From Sisyra terminalis (taxonomy: Eukaryota > Arthropoda > Insecta > Neuroptera > Sisyridae): a stretch of DNA of 64,000 bases. Below are positions 11,660 to 22,257 of this stretch, in pieces. The notes under the pieces were generated by a model. That model was not told the origin of the DNA. It saw only the letters and a program-made list of their open reading frames with translations, and searched no databases. The position numbers and the translations under genes are program-made. The DNA is taken from the NCBI GenBank assembly GCA_958496175.1, contig OY292275.1:33247701-33311700 (forward strand). The letters run 5' to 3'. Numbering within the stretch: position 1 is the stretch's first letter; each line of letters opens with the position of its first letter.

Positions 11660-12675
11660 CAAAAGCTGCATGTAACATAAACCAAGCGTTTAGGTATACT
11701 TTTAAAGATTGAAAAGTGCAGTATTGGTTTGAACATTTTCGGTCTGGCAATTTTTCACTACAAGCTGAAGAGCCAAAATGTCAGTGAAAAATGATGCCCT
11801 GAAGGCATTTGTAGAAGCGAATCCAATTGTATTCACTTAGGGAGTTGGCTACCTGAATGAAAGTTGACCATACAACACAATTACGACATCTTTCCGAAAT
11901 TGGAAAGGTGAAGAAAATGGATGAGTGGGTACCGCACAAACTAACCGAGCGAAATAAGCTGAATCGGTTTAACTTATGCTCATCATTACTAATCCGATTT
12001 CATCGAGATTGCGTTGCGATATGAAGTTTTGTAGCACCCAGTCTATTCACCGAATCCATGAAGTATATATAACAGGAGAACGAATGCTGTATTGCTAAGT
12101 CGTTCACAAAATGAGGGCTCTAGTGTCATTACTATGCCAAGTAGATAACCGCTAAATACATTACCATATAATTCACAAAGGTTTAATAATTTCAATGGAA
12201 AATTGTTTTCTAAGTTAAATTAGAATTAAATAATATTGATTTTTTGCTATTTTAGATACTAAATTATATGAAGCTCATACATATAATGTTCTGGCAGCTT
12301 TGGCTTAAGTTTGAATAACAATAACAAAGAAGCGAACAACAAATAACAATTCAGTATATCAGTTGGTCAAGTTTTTAGTGACAATGCGCTGCTAGTGGTA
12401 GAAAAAACAATTAAGCCATATCCGAATTTTTCCGGACACGATAACTAACTTCTGATATTTATTCGTTGTGACTGAATCTCCAGCCAACCGACTTTCATAT
12501 TTTAAAAATTTAGACGGAATTTAAACGGTACGGAAATAAAAACAGTTTGAAAAATACGATATCAGAGTTTATTGATCCTAAAAGTCAGATTTTTTTTTAA
12601 GATAGGGACATCTATACTTTAAAATTTCTTTGGGAAAAGTGTATTGAAGTGAATGGAGCATATTTTGATTAAATA
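11660..12675 (+). pseudogene. broken mariner transposase
   Basis: Mariner transposases cut and paste the element using a DD34D catalytic triad. Pieces are recognisable in order through stops and frameshifts: the helix-turn-helix region (WFEHFRSGNFSL near 11723-11760), the linker motif WVPHKLTER with LCSSLL (about 11920-11985), YEVL-HP-YSPN (about 12020-12055), and after the insertion LQPTDFHIFKNLD (about 12478-12517) and the C-terminal WEKCIEVNGAYFD (about 12630-12670). The section between LCSSLL and YEVL, which holds the first catalytic aspartates, is deleted. Multiple in-frame stops confirm it is dead. Confidence 0.85.
12057..12473 (+). mobile_element. 417-bp non-autonomous element inserted in the mariner
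   Basis: It sits exactly inside a mariner codon run. The host sequence resumes in frame after a GAATC duplication (12052-12056 and 12474-12478). A diverged second copy at 61566-62006 matches along its length: start CA(T/C)GAAGTATA, internal GACAATGCGCTGCTA, and TCCGAATTTTT near the end. It has no reading frame or A-tail and only weak terminal complementarity (CCACGAA-like start, TTCGTNGTG-like end). A MITE-like DNA element with a 5-bp target duplication is the best description; I do not recognise the family. Confidence 0.75.
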
Positions 12676-12750
12676 AACAGTTATTGAAAAAAATATGTAG
12701 TTTTATACATCTTCGTTAAATTTCGACATTTCATACGCACCAACCTAATA

Positions 12751-14187
12751 CATCCACTATATTCAAAGCATAGAATCAATAGAAAGTGATATAATTATTT
12801 TCCAAATAATACTAAAACAGAGATGTGAATTGTTTCCACATATGAAATATTTTTGATTTGATTCAGAAATCTTGTATTTATAAAACAATATGTAACAGCA
12901 ATAGGGGTAAGATAAGAATTTCAGTCATTGAATTTATGAATATTGTCAATAAAAGATTGGAAGAAAATAAAATTTTGATTATGGTGAATATTTCTTTTTT
13001 GTCTATTTTATTAGAGCATAAAAATATTTAAAATACATAAATTTTACTAAACAATAACATCAACTTTGTAAGAGATCTTGTAAAATTTTATTGCGAGTAT
13101 TTTTATTGGAGTTATATTAAAATGTTTTATACCATTTATAGATTTAAAATCAGGACAAATTTTATTGCTAATTCCGAGGATAGACTTATAGTTTTTGTTG
13201 AATTAGTTTCAATGTGACCGAAAATATTCTTTCGCATTGAAATTATAATTTATTACATTTTTTTTATTTTTTCCATTTTATAGATTGTTTATTTAAATCA
13301 AAAATTATGCGTAGGGTAGACTGGATTAAAAAATGTACTTTAATTTAAAAAATAATTAATTTTTCGTTGGTCTCGCATTCATTAAAAATACTCGTCCGTA
13401 TATACCTATTAGTGTGTACATATATACGTGTGGGTATATTGTATAGACTTGAAAGTACGATGAATTAAGTTTGAAACTTTTTTGTGAAAAACCACCTTTT
13501 CTAATTAAGTGGAAACTGCTTGAAACAAAATAATCAGTGGTTAAGCTTCTTTATTACTATTGAGACTTTTTCAATCAGGCAATATAAAGTTAATCCCTGT
13601 TTTCATTCGCTGTGATGCTTAATCTAACCATTGTCTTCTTTTCAATTTACGCTGCGATACCTGTTTTCCTTTATGTTATGCTTTACAAGTTACCGTTTTC
13701 GGAAAAAAAGTCTGATTAAGTTCGATATTTAACTTCCTTTTTTTCATTTAAAATCTTTTCAATGTTTTTTGGCTTAGCAGATTCTTTTAAACCTTTTTTT
13801 TACGACAAAGTTCACTAATGAATTTGTAATCCGTATATATTTATCTTTTGTTAAAAAAATAACTTCTATATTTGATTACCCAGTAGGCCATAATCGAAGT
13901 GTTTATAATGTAAACTTCATATACTTCATGTACTTCGATTCTTTTGAATACCTTCATAGAGTGCTGTAATTAGTCTTTTATACGCCCAGTGCGAACTTTT
14001 ATAAATGTTCCGTTGAGAAATGTTATAATATTATTCGGCTTTGGTCTATAACAATAAAACAAACAATGTCTATAAAAAATCTATCATCTAAATTTATTGT
14101 ACATAATATAATGCATGGTTTAAAACTTCGTCGTGCTCTGGGTCCTGTACCTAGACACAGCTAGTACTATTCTAGTTATGGCATTGC
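12751..14187. other. AT-rich non-coding DNA
   Basis: No gene, repeat end or RNA was recognised. Confidence 0.55.
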
Positions 14188-14250
14188 CAGTAGTGTAACT
14201 TGATTTTTAGGCCAATAAGCAAATTCTAACTTTAGGAGGCTCTTACTTTT
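14188..14250 (+). repeat. hAT-like transposon end fragment
   Basis: CAGTAGTGTAACTTGATTTT followed by TAGGCCAATAAGCAAATTC closely resembles the left end of the 33072-33391 element (CAGTGGTGTAACTAGATTTT, TAGGCCCATATGCAAATTC). No right end was found, so it is probably truncated. Confidence 0.5.
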
Positions 14251-14372
14251 ATACTTATATTTTTTGATTTTTACTGTTTATATGCAATAATTATTGTATG
14301 TGCTTCAGATAACTCAGTTTCCAAGAACCTATTTTTTTATATTTTATAAATTTATGATTTTTTTTATATATA

Positions 14373-14786
14373 ACCTCATCCATCGATTTACGCGGGAGAT
14401 ACATTCCAAGAGAAAACGCATAAATCGAAACCGCGTAAATCGAGACTTCAAGTTTATCATAAAATAGGGCGGTAAGTTCCAGAAAACCACGTAAAACGAG
14501 TTCATTATATATACACTTACCATATATCTGTATAAGAAATGAGAATTTAATTAAAAAGTGGATTTAATAGCTCGACATTAATTTAGACATGTTTATAGTT
14601 AAGAGAATGACTATATAACTGGACTCTACAATAACCTTTGACGCAATACACGTGCAATAGAGGGAGATGCAGAACTCTAGTCCTAGAGGTATGGATAATC
14701 TGTATGTTTTTTTTAAATTGAACTCTTTTGAGCGCGTAAAAGTGAAACTGCGTAAAATGAGTACCGCGTAAATCGAGGGATGACTG
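14373..14786. mobile_element. pogo/Tigger-type MITE
   Basis: The ends are inverted copies of one sequence: right end (reverse strand) CAGTCATCCCTCGATTTACG, left end ACCTCATCCATCGATTTACG. TA flanks both sides (14371-14372 and 14787-14788). The ATCGATTTACGCGG theme repeats internally on each side (AAATCGAAACCGCGTAAATC near 14424), which is typical of pogo-like subterminal repeats. At 414 bp it has no transposase and must have depended on an autonomous relative. Confidence 0.8.
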
Positions 14787-14799
14787 TATACACCTGATG

Positions 14800-14960
14800 C
14801 CAGCTGATGCTCGTAACTTTGTCTACGTAACGTAGGTGCTGGTTAGATTTTTTCGTTAGATTTGCTGTTTATCGTGGTGTATATGGATTTTTTTTTATTT
14901 CTTTTACGAAAAACATATTCATTTCTAAAAACACAATTAATTTCTTTTAAAAAAACGCAT
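14800..14960 (+). repeat. LINE 3'-end-like repeat (RTE-like), copy 1
   Basis: It begins AGCTGATGCTCGTAACTTTG and continues TCTACGTAACGTAGGTG, then TTATTTCTTTTACGAAAAAC. The same order occurs on the minus strand at 31141-31284. Sequence of the form GCTGATGCCTGCGACTTCGT is familiar from 3' ends of RTE-clade LINEs in insects; this family call is from memory, not a search. It lies directly beside the pogo MITE. Confidence 0.55.
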
Positions 14961-15952
14961 CTAATACACTTATAAAAATTAATCAATTAAGTTTTAAAAC
15001 ATATTCAAAGATATTCCATAGGATTTGATAAATTTATATTTTTTATTCACTACAGATAATAAATGAGAATGCAGTTTCACTTATTAAACCATTCAATTTT
15101 TAATATCCGGTGGACTGAAAAATAATATTTATATTTTTCAATTTGAAATTTTTCCAATTGAAGTAGCAGTTGTTTTTATATTAGTTCCTGTTTTATATTA
15201 ATAATAAAAGCCAAATTAATAAAACGATCGAAATTTATAAAAGAAATATTATTCAGGGAAGTAGATCCTCGTATGAAAATATTAATAATTTGATTTTTAC
15301 GTATTTCGTATAATTTGAGTAGAAAAACCAAGCAATTAAATATCTATTAAAATATGGAAATATGTTATGTTTATGAAACGGACTTTGGTAAAGTTTTGAT
15401 AGTATTTAACGTCAGCCTGAAGTCTTTATATGTCAAGAATAATTGCTTATATAAACTGAATGACGAAAGCAAACTTTTATTATAACAATTTTCGTTTTAA
15501 TAACAGTAAACTTTTAATAATGGCTATATGTTTCTCCAGATCAAATATCCAATACAAAAGAAAGAGTATAGCATTTTATATCTATGAATTGAAAAATTAT
15601 TCGGGCTACTTTTACTGTACTCGTTTCAAATAATATTTTCAAATATATATTATATTTCGATTATCTGCATTTTATATGTTTAGTCATTTGAGAATAATAA
15701 ATTTTAAAAACCTTTAAAGTACCTACCTATTTTCATAAATTAAAATGTCACTTTAATCTCAGCTCGAAATCTTGTTTTCGGTTTTGGAAATGATAACGAG
15801 TAAAAATGATTAATATGTTATTTTTTATTAGTCGTTACTTTTTTAATATCCGTCGTTACATGATTTTAAACACTTCTGTTATAGTCATTAGTGTCAATGT
15901 TTTTATGTAAATATTGTTTTTCGTATTTCCTTAATATCAAAATAAAATAGCA
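14961..15952. other. AT-rich non-coding DNA
   Basis: Nothing recognised. Confidence 0.55.
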
Positions 15953-15960
15953 CATATACC

Positions 15961-17492
15961 CAGTGGCGTGCATTCCATATAGACAAAAAGACACTGCCTA
16001 CCCTACATAATTCAGATAAATATTTATAATTTTGTTCTGATATCTAGTTTTATTTTATTTACCAAATACAGATAAAGAAAAAATCTTAACGGATATCATC
16101 TATACAGTATACAGATTATGCCAGCTCATTCGTTCGTTCAATTTCAAGTAAGCGACTGATAATATTTGCATTGCAATGCACTAGCGCTCCGCTCCGCGGC
16201 GGGATAGACACAAACTATTCGTGTCTAAATATTTATATGTGTGCACTCATAGCACACATACGTGGCAGTGTGTGCGTTCGTATAAAAACAATAATACAAA
16301 TATACAATTCTACACATACAACCTCAAAAAAAGACACTGTCTTCTTGCACACGACAAATTACGATAATTACCGAAGTAGCATCGTTTCTTATTCATTATC
16401 GCTGAAATTACAAGTTTGAATTTGATTCATCTCAATAATCGATTTAACGATCAGTAATCTACGTGCATTGTTATTATTTAATTCTAATAAATTTTAATAA
16501 TATATTATCTATTATCTGTATTATTTATATCTGACGATTATATTGTATTTCTTTAATAAAGTTTACAAATTGAGTCTATCTATGGATTTTTGTCGTTGAA
16601 AATATCAACATCATTATTTAGCCTATACCGATTATCCAACAAAATTTTAAAGTGTGAATTTTCCGAAATTTTTTTTGCCAATCGATGGGAAATCGTTCGT
16701 AGAGATTTTTGAAAGAAACCGTTTCGTTTGTGACAAAATAGTTTAGCGGTAATTAAATACATAAGATAAATTAATTAATTAGCCATTGATATAGTAAAAT
16801 GTTAAAAAATTAAGGTTTAAAGCAACATACAATAACAAAAATGAGGGAAAATTTAGGAAACGGTTGATTAAAACTAAAACTAAAAAAAGTCAAAGAAAAA
16901 TATTTTTCGAATTTCAAAAAACACTTACTTAATGTTTTACTTCGTATATATATTTTTTCAAAAATTTTTTGTGTGATAAGTTGATTTTCATTAGTGATGA
17001 AAAATGTTTGGAGAAAAACCTCTTTAATTATGTTTCGAATTTTGTTATTGTGAAAAATTTTGTGAAAATATAATTTGAGGAAAAAAATTAATTTCTGAGT
17101 TGCCTTTTTTTTTTCGAAGGGGAGAGGTTCTGTTTAGTTTTCCTTAACTTTTTTTTTAGTTTTACATTTAATCAACTGTTTCCTAAATTTTCCCGCATTT
17201 TTGTTATTGTATGTAGCTTTGAACTATATTTTCTTAACATTTTACTATATCAATGACTAATTAACTAATTATTAATATTATAATATAACGTTATAATATA
17301 ACGATTTCCCATCGATTGGCAAAAAAAAAATTCAGAAAATTCACACTTTAAAATTTTGTTGGCTAATCGGTATAGGGTTCATTATTTACTCATCATAACG
17401 ACTAAGCAAAACCAACATGCATTTTTGATTATATTGAAGTAGCTTTTAAAAATTTCTGCCTACCCTACCTAAAATCTCTGTGCACGCCACTG
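15961..17492. mobile_element. hAT-superfamily non-autonomous element, 1.53 kb
   Basis: A perfect 8-bp target duplication, CATATACC (15953-15960 and 17493-17500), brackets inverted ends CAGTGGCGTGCA. A second inverted block, GCCTACCCTAC, lies just inside each end. An 8-bp duplication and CAGTG ends are diagnostic of hAT transposons. No transposase (zinc-finger BED or dimerisation domain) is readable, so it is a deletion derivative. The interior contains a more GC-rich patch (16170-16290) and a large foldback (16591-17409). The intact duplication implies a rather recent insertion. Confidence 0.9.
16591..17409. repeat. large inverted repeat (foldback) inside the hAT element
   Basis: The arms at about 16591-16893 and 17140-17409 are inverted copies. 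Shared landmarks are CCTATACCGATTANCCAACA, TTTGCCAATCGATGGGAAAT, CATTGATATAGTAAAATGTT and GGGAAAATTTAGGAAAC. The left arm carries about 75 extra bases (after GGGAAATCGTT), which the right arm replaces with a short TTATATTATAACG repeat. The spacer is about 250 bp. The arms could be part of the hAT family consensus or a separate MITE nested in it. Confidence 0.8.
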
Positions 17493-17500
17493 CATATACC

Positions 17501-19195
17501 ACGTGCTATATACCTATAAGTGTCTATATTATATATATTGGCAAGAGCAATAGTTTTGGTAACTTTAATTTGTTTTAAAATCAATATATTATGTAAAGTA
17601 TAAGCAAAACTATATACATAAATAATAATTACTAAAATAGTAGTAATTTATTCTATTTCTAGTTTCTATTACCAACGTAATTTTTTTAAGCTTATTATTA
17701 ATTGAGTTTCTAAACCACTAATAGATGTAGCGGTGTACCTTGAAATATTTTCATGTATTATAATTTATAAAAGGAATTATCCTAAATATTTTCTATCTGA
17801 AGGTACTTTAATTAAATAAAAGAGGATTAACTATTACAAAAGCAAGCCTATACATTTTCAGTTTGTAAATACCTATAGACTCTTCGGGTTGTCAGTATTT
17901 TTGCTTTAATCCGTGTTGATTTTTTCGGGAAAGTAAAGTAAACAATGGTAAACTAAAGATTGATGTTGTCAGAAAACAAAAAAAAAATAATAAAACAATG
18001 ATAGGGAAATATGAAGTGTTTGTTTTTCTTATACATATATGCTTATGCCTATACGTTTGTTCTATCATAATTTAAAAAAAATGCAGCTTTCTAGTATAAT
18101 TTAAGATATTTTTTTAAAATAAATTTGAAAATTGAGAAATATTTAAATAAAAAAAAAATATCAAAACTAACTGATGATAACAGATATAAAGCTGTCTAAA
18201 CACATTGTGAAATCAACCAATGGTTGTACGACGTTAATAAAATAAAATAAATATTATTTAAAATTAAATATTAAATAAGATGTAGATAGTGAAAAGTCAC
18301 ATGTCATTATATGTAAACGATTCGAAAATAAAAAAAAATCGGCTTTAAAAACCGCAGTTATTATTTTCTTAGTAAATTTATACAATTTTTAAGAATTGTA
18401 AAATAAACATATTCTTGTTATATTGATTTGTATATATCTGTAGAATAGATAGGCCATTATTAACGTTGTTAGCTATATACATAATATATAGGCAGTATCA
18501 AGAATTGTACGATAAAGAAAACATATGATTTGTAGTAAAATTATAAATCCAATCAATTCTGGTCTTTTGTGTGTAAATAGATCTACTGTTAATTTATAGT
18601 TTTAATAGTGCATTTAAAACGGAAAGAAAATAATGAAAAATATATTTTTATAAGTAATTTGTGAATTTTTGGTACTTTTTTGATATTGTGCTTAATTTTC
18701 AAGAAACGTATACGATTTTTCAGTATTTTTCTATAAATATATTCGCATTTTAAAAATGCACGATTTTTTTCTTCATCGTTCTGGGGGCCTCTCCTCAGAG
18801 TTCTTCTGCACTGCATCCTAAAAGGATTTTATCCCAGCTTTGTTTATAGTTTCAATTGGTTAGGATCGCTTCTGAGATAAACTTCAGTAAACAACCAATT
18901 AAATCTTAATACATGTTTTCTAACTCACGGTCAGGTGACCCTAACAAATAGTACCTTTCCTCTTCTCTACTGAATTGCCTGAATGGACTCAGTGATTCAG
19001 TTAATGCATTTATTAATCTATTACAGTTATTTTACTTAGATGCTATTGCCATTATGTGGATAAAACTTAAAATAAATTGAGAAAAGTATTGACTATGAAC
19101 CGCTATACAATGACTCTGAGAAATCATGAAAAAAATAAAGGAAAATACTCTATGTGTGCAAGTGTAGCCTAAAAGATTGTACACACGGTGAGGAA
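17501..19195. other. AT-rich non-coding DNA
   Basis: No gene or repeat was recognised. A minus-strand open stretch at 18589-18816 shows no family resemblance and no splice context. Confidence 0.5.
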
Positions 19196-19290
19196 TTGTT
19201 AAAGGATCGTTTATAAACTACGTTCCCATACAAGAGGAAGGAGGGAGTATCACTTAGTGTGACAAGATGGATGAAGGGACATATCAATGG
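19196..19290 (+). repeat. dispersed-repeat-like block with ATAAACTACGT and GTGTGACAAGATG
   Basis: GATCGTTTATAAACTACGTT is followed by a purine-rich AGGAAGGAGGGAG run and then GTGTGACAAGATGG. This ordered combination resembles a repeat widespread in insect genomes. The resemblance is from memory, and no second copy lies in the window. Confidence 0.35.
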
Positions 19291-20690
19291 AAGTATGACG
19301 ATCGCAGTTCATAAAACAATTTCACTTTTACTTTTCTGTCGAATTGTTTTATTGCATTTTTCTGTTACCGTAGAATGCCACTTGTTGTGTATTCATTAAT
19401 ATAATTAATTGTTTATAAAACTAGTACATAACCCGGTGCCCATGCCCTTTTCCTTTCGTTCCCTTTTCCGGCCCGTACGATTCATCACACTTTCATAAAA
19501 TAATAGCCATAGTGGGGAAAAACCTATGTTTTAAAAAATTTCTACGATTCATCTTAATCTAATATGGGGATGATAAACTAGGATAGTGTTCGTTTCTTCT
19601 TTTAAAATTTAAAGGAAAAATTGGCAAAGCATTTGATTGGTTTATTGAATGTCCTTTGATTTTTTCTTGATTTTTCAATAGTACATTTTCTTCAAAAGAC
19701 TTAAACGTAAATTTCAATAAGCATCTATCCATATAATATCTATATTGAACGATTTCCATTTCAAAGAACGAATTTGTAAAAATCTTCCAGCCTCTATAAA
19801 ATACGAGAAAAATATCTAGAAATTGGTTAGGTATGCATAGAGTACTTATTTTATATATTGGTCCGCATTGTATTTTAAAATACATTTATGGAAAAATAAA
19901 TATAAAAAAAGAACTCTAACACTCTCCTTTCTCTTTTGAGGTTTTTATTCGAATGAAACGGAGCTATGTAATCGAAATGTGTGGAATTTTTGCTTTACAA
20001 TATAAAATATTTGATATTATATTAAGATATAGAGATATGTGTAGCTAGGATGGTTCACAGATGGGACGTGATGGTTGATTCTTTCACTTGCGATTTTAAG
20101 ATGTAGTGTCTTTACAACGTTGGATATACGTAGAAGCTTCACCTACACGAGTATTTTCGTACGCGCGTCTGTCGGAGGGCTAATGTGATACATGAGGCCC
20201 TTGAGGGCTGAGACTCTAACTCAACAACGTTTCATGTTCGTAGATATAACATTTAGGTTTATATATACGTTTATATGTTTCATTGGGTCTTATATGAATC
20301 AAACGTTTCATTTTCACTTTATCTCTCAAAAAAATATGAATGCTTATTCATTAATGAAGATATCCGAATATATATGAGTACGTACTTGTATACTTCTTTT
20401 CTGCTTCCGCTTATTTGAAACTCTAAATTTGACTAACCGCAGTTTAAATTAATGTGTTATTTAATTTAAAGTGTTGCTTTATTTTAATTAAGACTGTTTT
20501 GTATTATACTACGATTAATTGTTTTAATGGAGTCATAAAACATTTTTATATATTTAAATGTAACAGTTATGAAGATAATAGTCTGTTCCATAGTAACATT
20601 TAAGTAATTGACAATTGGTAGAATTATGTATACAGAAAAAAAATAAAGCAAAAATTCCAATTATAACTTCGTAGTTTCTTCTTATTGATT
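19291..20690. other. non-coding DNA, no recognised gene
   Basis: It contains the longest open frame of the window (minus 19559-19885, 108 codons). Its composition is dominated by Phe, Ile, Asn and Lys codons, as expected of chance frames in AT-rich DNA, and no domain is visible. Confidence 0.5.
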
Positions 20691-20853
20691 TTTTTTTAAA
20701 TTGTTATTTACCGTCGCTTTATGACTTCTAAAGTTTTAAGCAACTCTAGCGTTAATAAAAATTCGTAAATCGAGAAATATTGAAAATTCGCTCGATAATA
20801 GATTCGAGCCTAATACCCCAACAGTTTTGAAGCGGCCAGCTCTAGTAGGCTCA
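20691..20853 (-). mobile_element. tRNA-derived SINE, copy 1 (diverged)
   Basis: Read on the minus strand it starts GAGCCTACTAGAGCTGGCCG, has a B-box-like AGGCTCGAATCT, and continues into the family tail ending TAAAGCGACGGTAAATAACA. It shares head, middle and tail with the copies at 36695-36862 and 60300-60442. The A box is degraded. TTATTGATT occurs on both sides (20679-20687 and about 20867-20875), a possible target duplication. Confidence 0.7.
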
Positions 20854-20879
20854 CATCATTTCTGTTATTGATTATTGCT

Positions 20880-20945
20880 AGTATCTGACCGAATTTTCGG
20901 TTTCGGCTATCGTCAAGCCGAAACTACGACCGAAACCGAAACTGA
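20880..20945. repeat. CCGAAACCGAAAC-type palindromic repeat
   Basis: ACCGAATTTTCGGTTTCGGC lies upstream of GCCGAAACTACGACCGAAAC and CGAAACTGAATTC, so the two halves are nearly complementary. GC content is far above its surroundings. Such CGGTTTCGG palindromes recur at transposon ends in several insects; the family is not assigned here. Confidence 0.5.
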
Positions 20946-22145
20946 ATTCATGAAATAAAAATTATTATTTTTCACTTATTACTTGATTCTTCACTTATGA
21001 ATACTGATAACTTTCATAGTTCATTAAAATTGTGTTTAATATTATCTTTAACATTTTTTTTCAGTTCGAAAGAAAACTGATCAAAGTTTAGAAGAAATTA
21101 TTTTGTTTTTAAGACATAAGAAAGAGCATTTTCTATTTTGTATACCCAAACATGTTAGGTAAAACATAATTTTGTTTTGTAACTTTTTCTTATTATTTTA
21201 TGTTATTCGTAACTAATCTTAAAAAGAAATATTAGACGCACTTCTTTCAAATTAACCCTTTATTTCAGAATAAATAATTTATTTGAAATAAGAAATGATA
21301 ATATGTTATGTTCATGATAAGCTCAAATATTAGGGACTAAATGATTAATGAATACCTATAGAATTTAAAAGTAAAGACTGACTAATTATGATTAATTCTT
21401 TCTTCAACGAAAACATAACCTTATAAGGAAATTTCAATTTCGTCCGTAAAAACTAGTTTCGGTAATTATTACAGTACAGGATCTGAACCAAGATATTGTA
21501 ATTTTTACGGTGTCGTATCGTAAATCTTTTTTAACAAAGATTATAATTATAAGCAGCATACATTCTTATACACTTTAATAAAAATTGCGATATTAAAATA
21601 AGAAAACAAATTCTGCAAAGTAGACAATTATTTTATTTAATTCTCAAATCTAAAAAACAACCTGGGCAAATATGGACTACAAATGAGACAAACAAATAAT
21701 TATAAATAAATTCATCATAATATTTTGATTCATGATTTTAATGGTTATTCAGGTTTTTCCAAGAAAAAATTAAAAACTGTCAAAGAAAAATTTATTCAAT
21801 AAATTTGGTATCTTTTCTTCTATGGATTTTTTGTATGCACTTAAACTCATTACTCATGATTCAAAAAGATCTCGAAAAATTAAAATCATTTTAGTTGATG
21901 ATTAAATTTGAGACTGTGTGGTGAAAATATATTCCAAAATAAATAAAAAATCAACCATAAAATTATTGTCATGAAAATAATATATTGTAATGTATTACGT
22001 CAGCTTCTTCCATGAAATGAAATTTGATTGCCAATATATTATCACTTTGATTTTAAAACGTTTAGCGATGATTTCTTATTGATTCATCTATTCTAGCCGC
22101 TAACGTAAGGCTTATGGACGCTATAGAAATAGTGCACGTATAAGT
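20946..22145. other. AT-rich non-coding DNA
   Basis: Nothing recognised. Confidence 0.55.
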
Positions 22146-22257
22146 TCATACATTCAAGTAGTGTCATTCGTATGCATGTAGAGAAGTCAGAGAGTAATAA
22201 GGGTAGTAGTAGTTTTATCCTTTTTACTTGTATATGGTATGACATTGTATATGCAGA
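22146..22257 (+). repeat. dispersed repeat, AGTAGTGTCAYTCGTATGCA family, copy 1
   Basis: CAAGTAGTGTCATTCGTATG then CATGTA, AGTAATAAGGGTAGTAG and TGTATATGG are repeated in order and orientation at 63863-63981. There is no frame, no tail and no clear ends. Confidence 0.6.

Larger units (their letters stand above)
11428..12748 (+). mobile_element. degenerate mariner transposon (irritans-like)
   Basis: The terminal inverted repeats are TTAGGTTGCATATGAAAT on the left and the complement of TTAGGTTGGTGCGTATGAAA on the right. TA is duplicated at 11426-11427 and 12749-12750. Total length is 1321 bp, but 417 bp of this is a later insertion (12057-12473), so the mariner itself is only about 0.9 kb against a usual 1.3 kb. 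A decayed transposase lies between the ends on the plus strand. Family placement rests on the WVPHKLTER and WFxxFRSGxFSL motifs and on the TTAGGTTG ends typical of insect mariners. Confidence 0.9.

Noticed and set aside
16171..16419. 82-codon frame inside the hAT element
   Set aside because: No hAT transposase motifs; it overlaps a small palindromic patch and is best explained as non-coding interior.
19559..19885. Longest open frame in the window (108 codons, minus strand)
   Set aside because: AT-rich codon bias, no domain, no splice context; such lengths are expected by chance in 64 kb.
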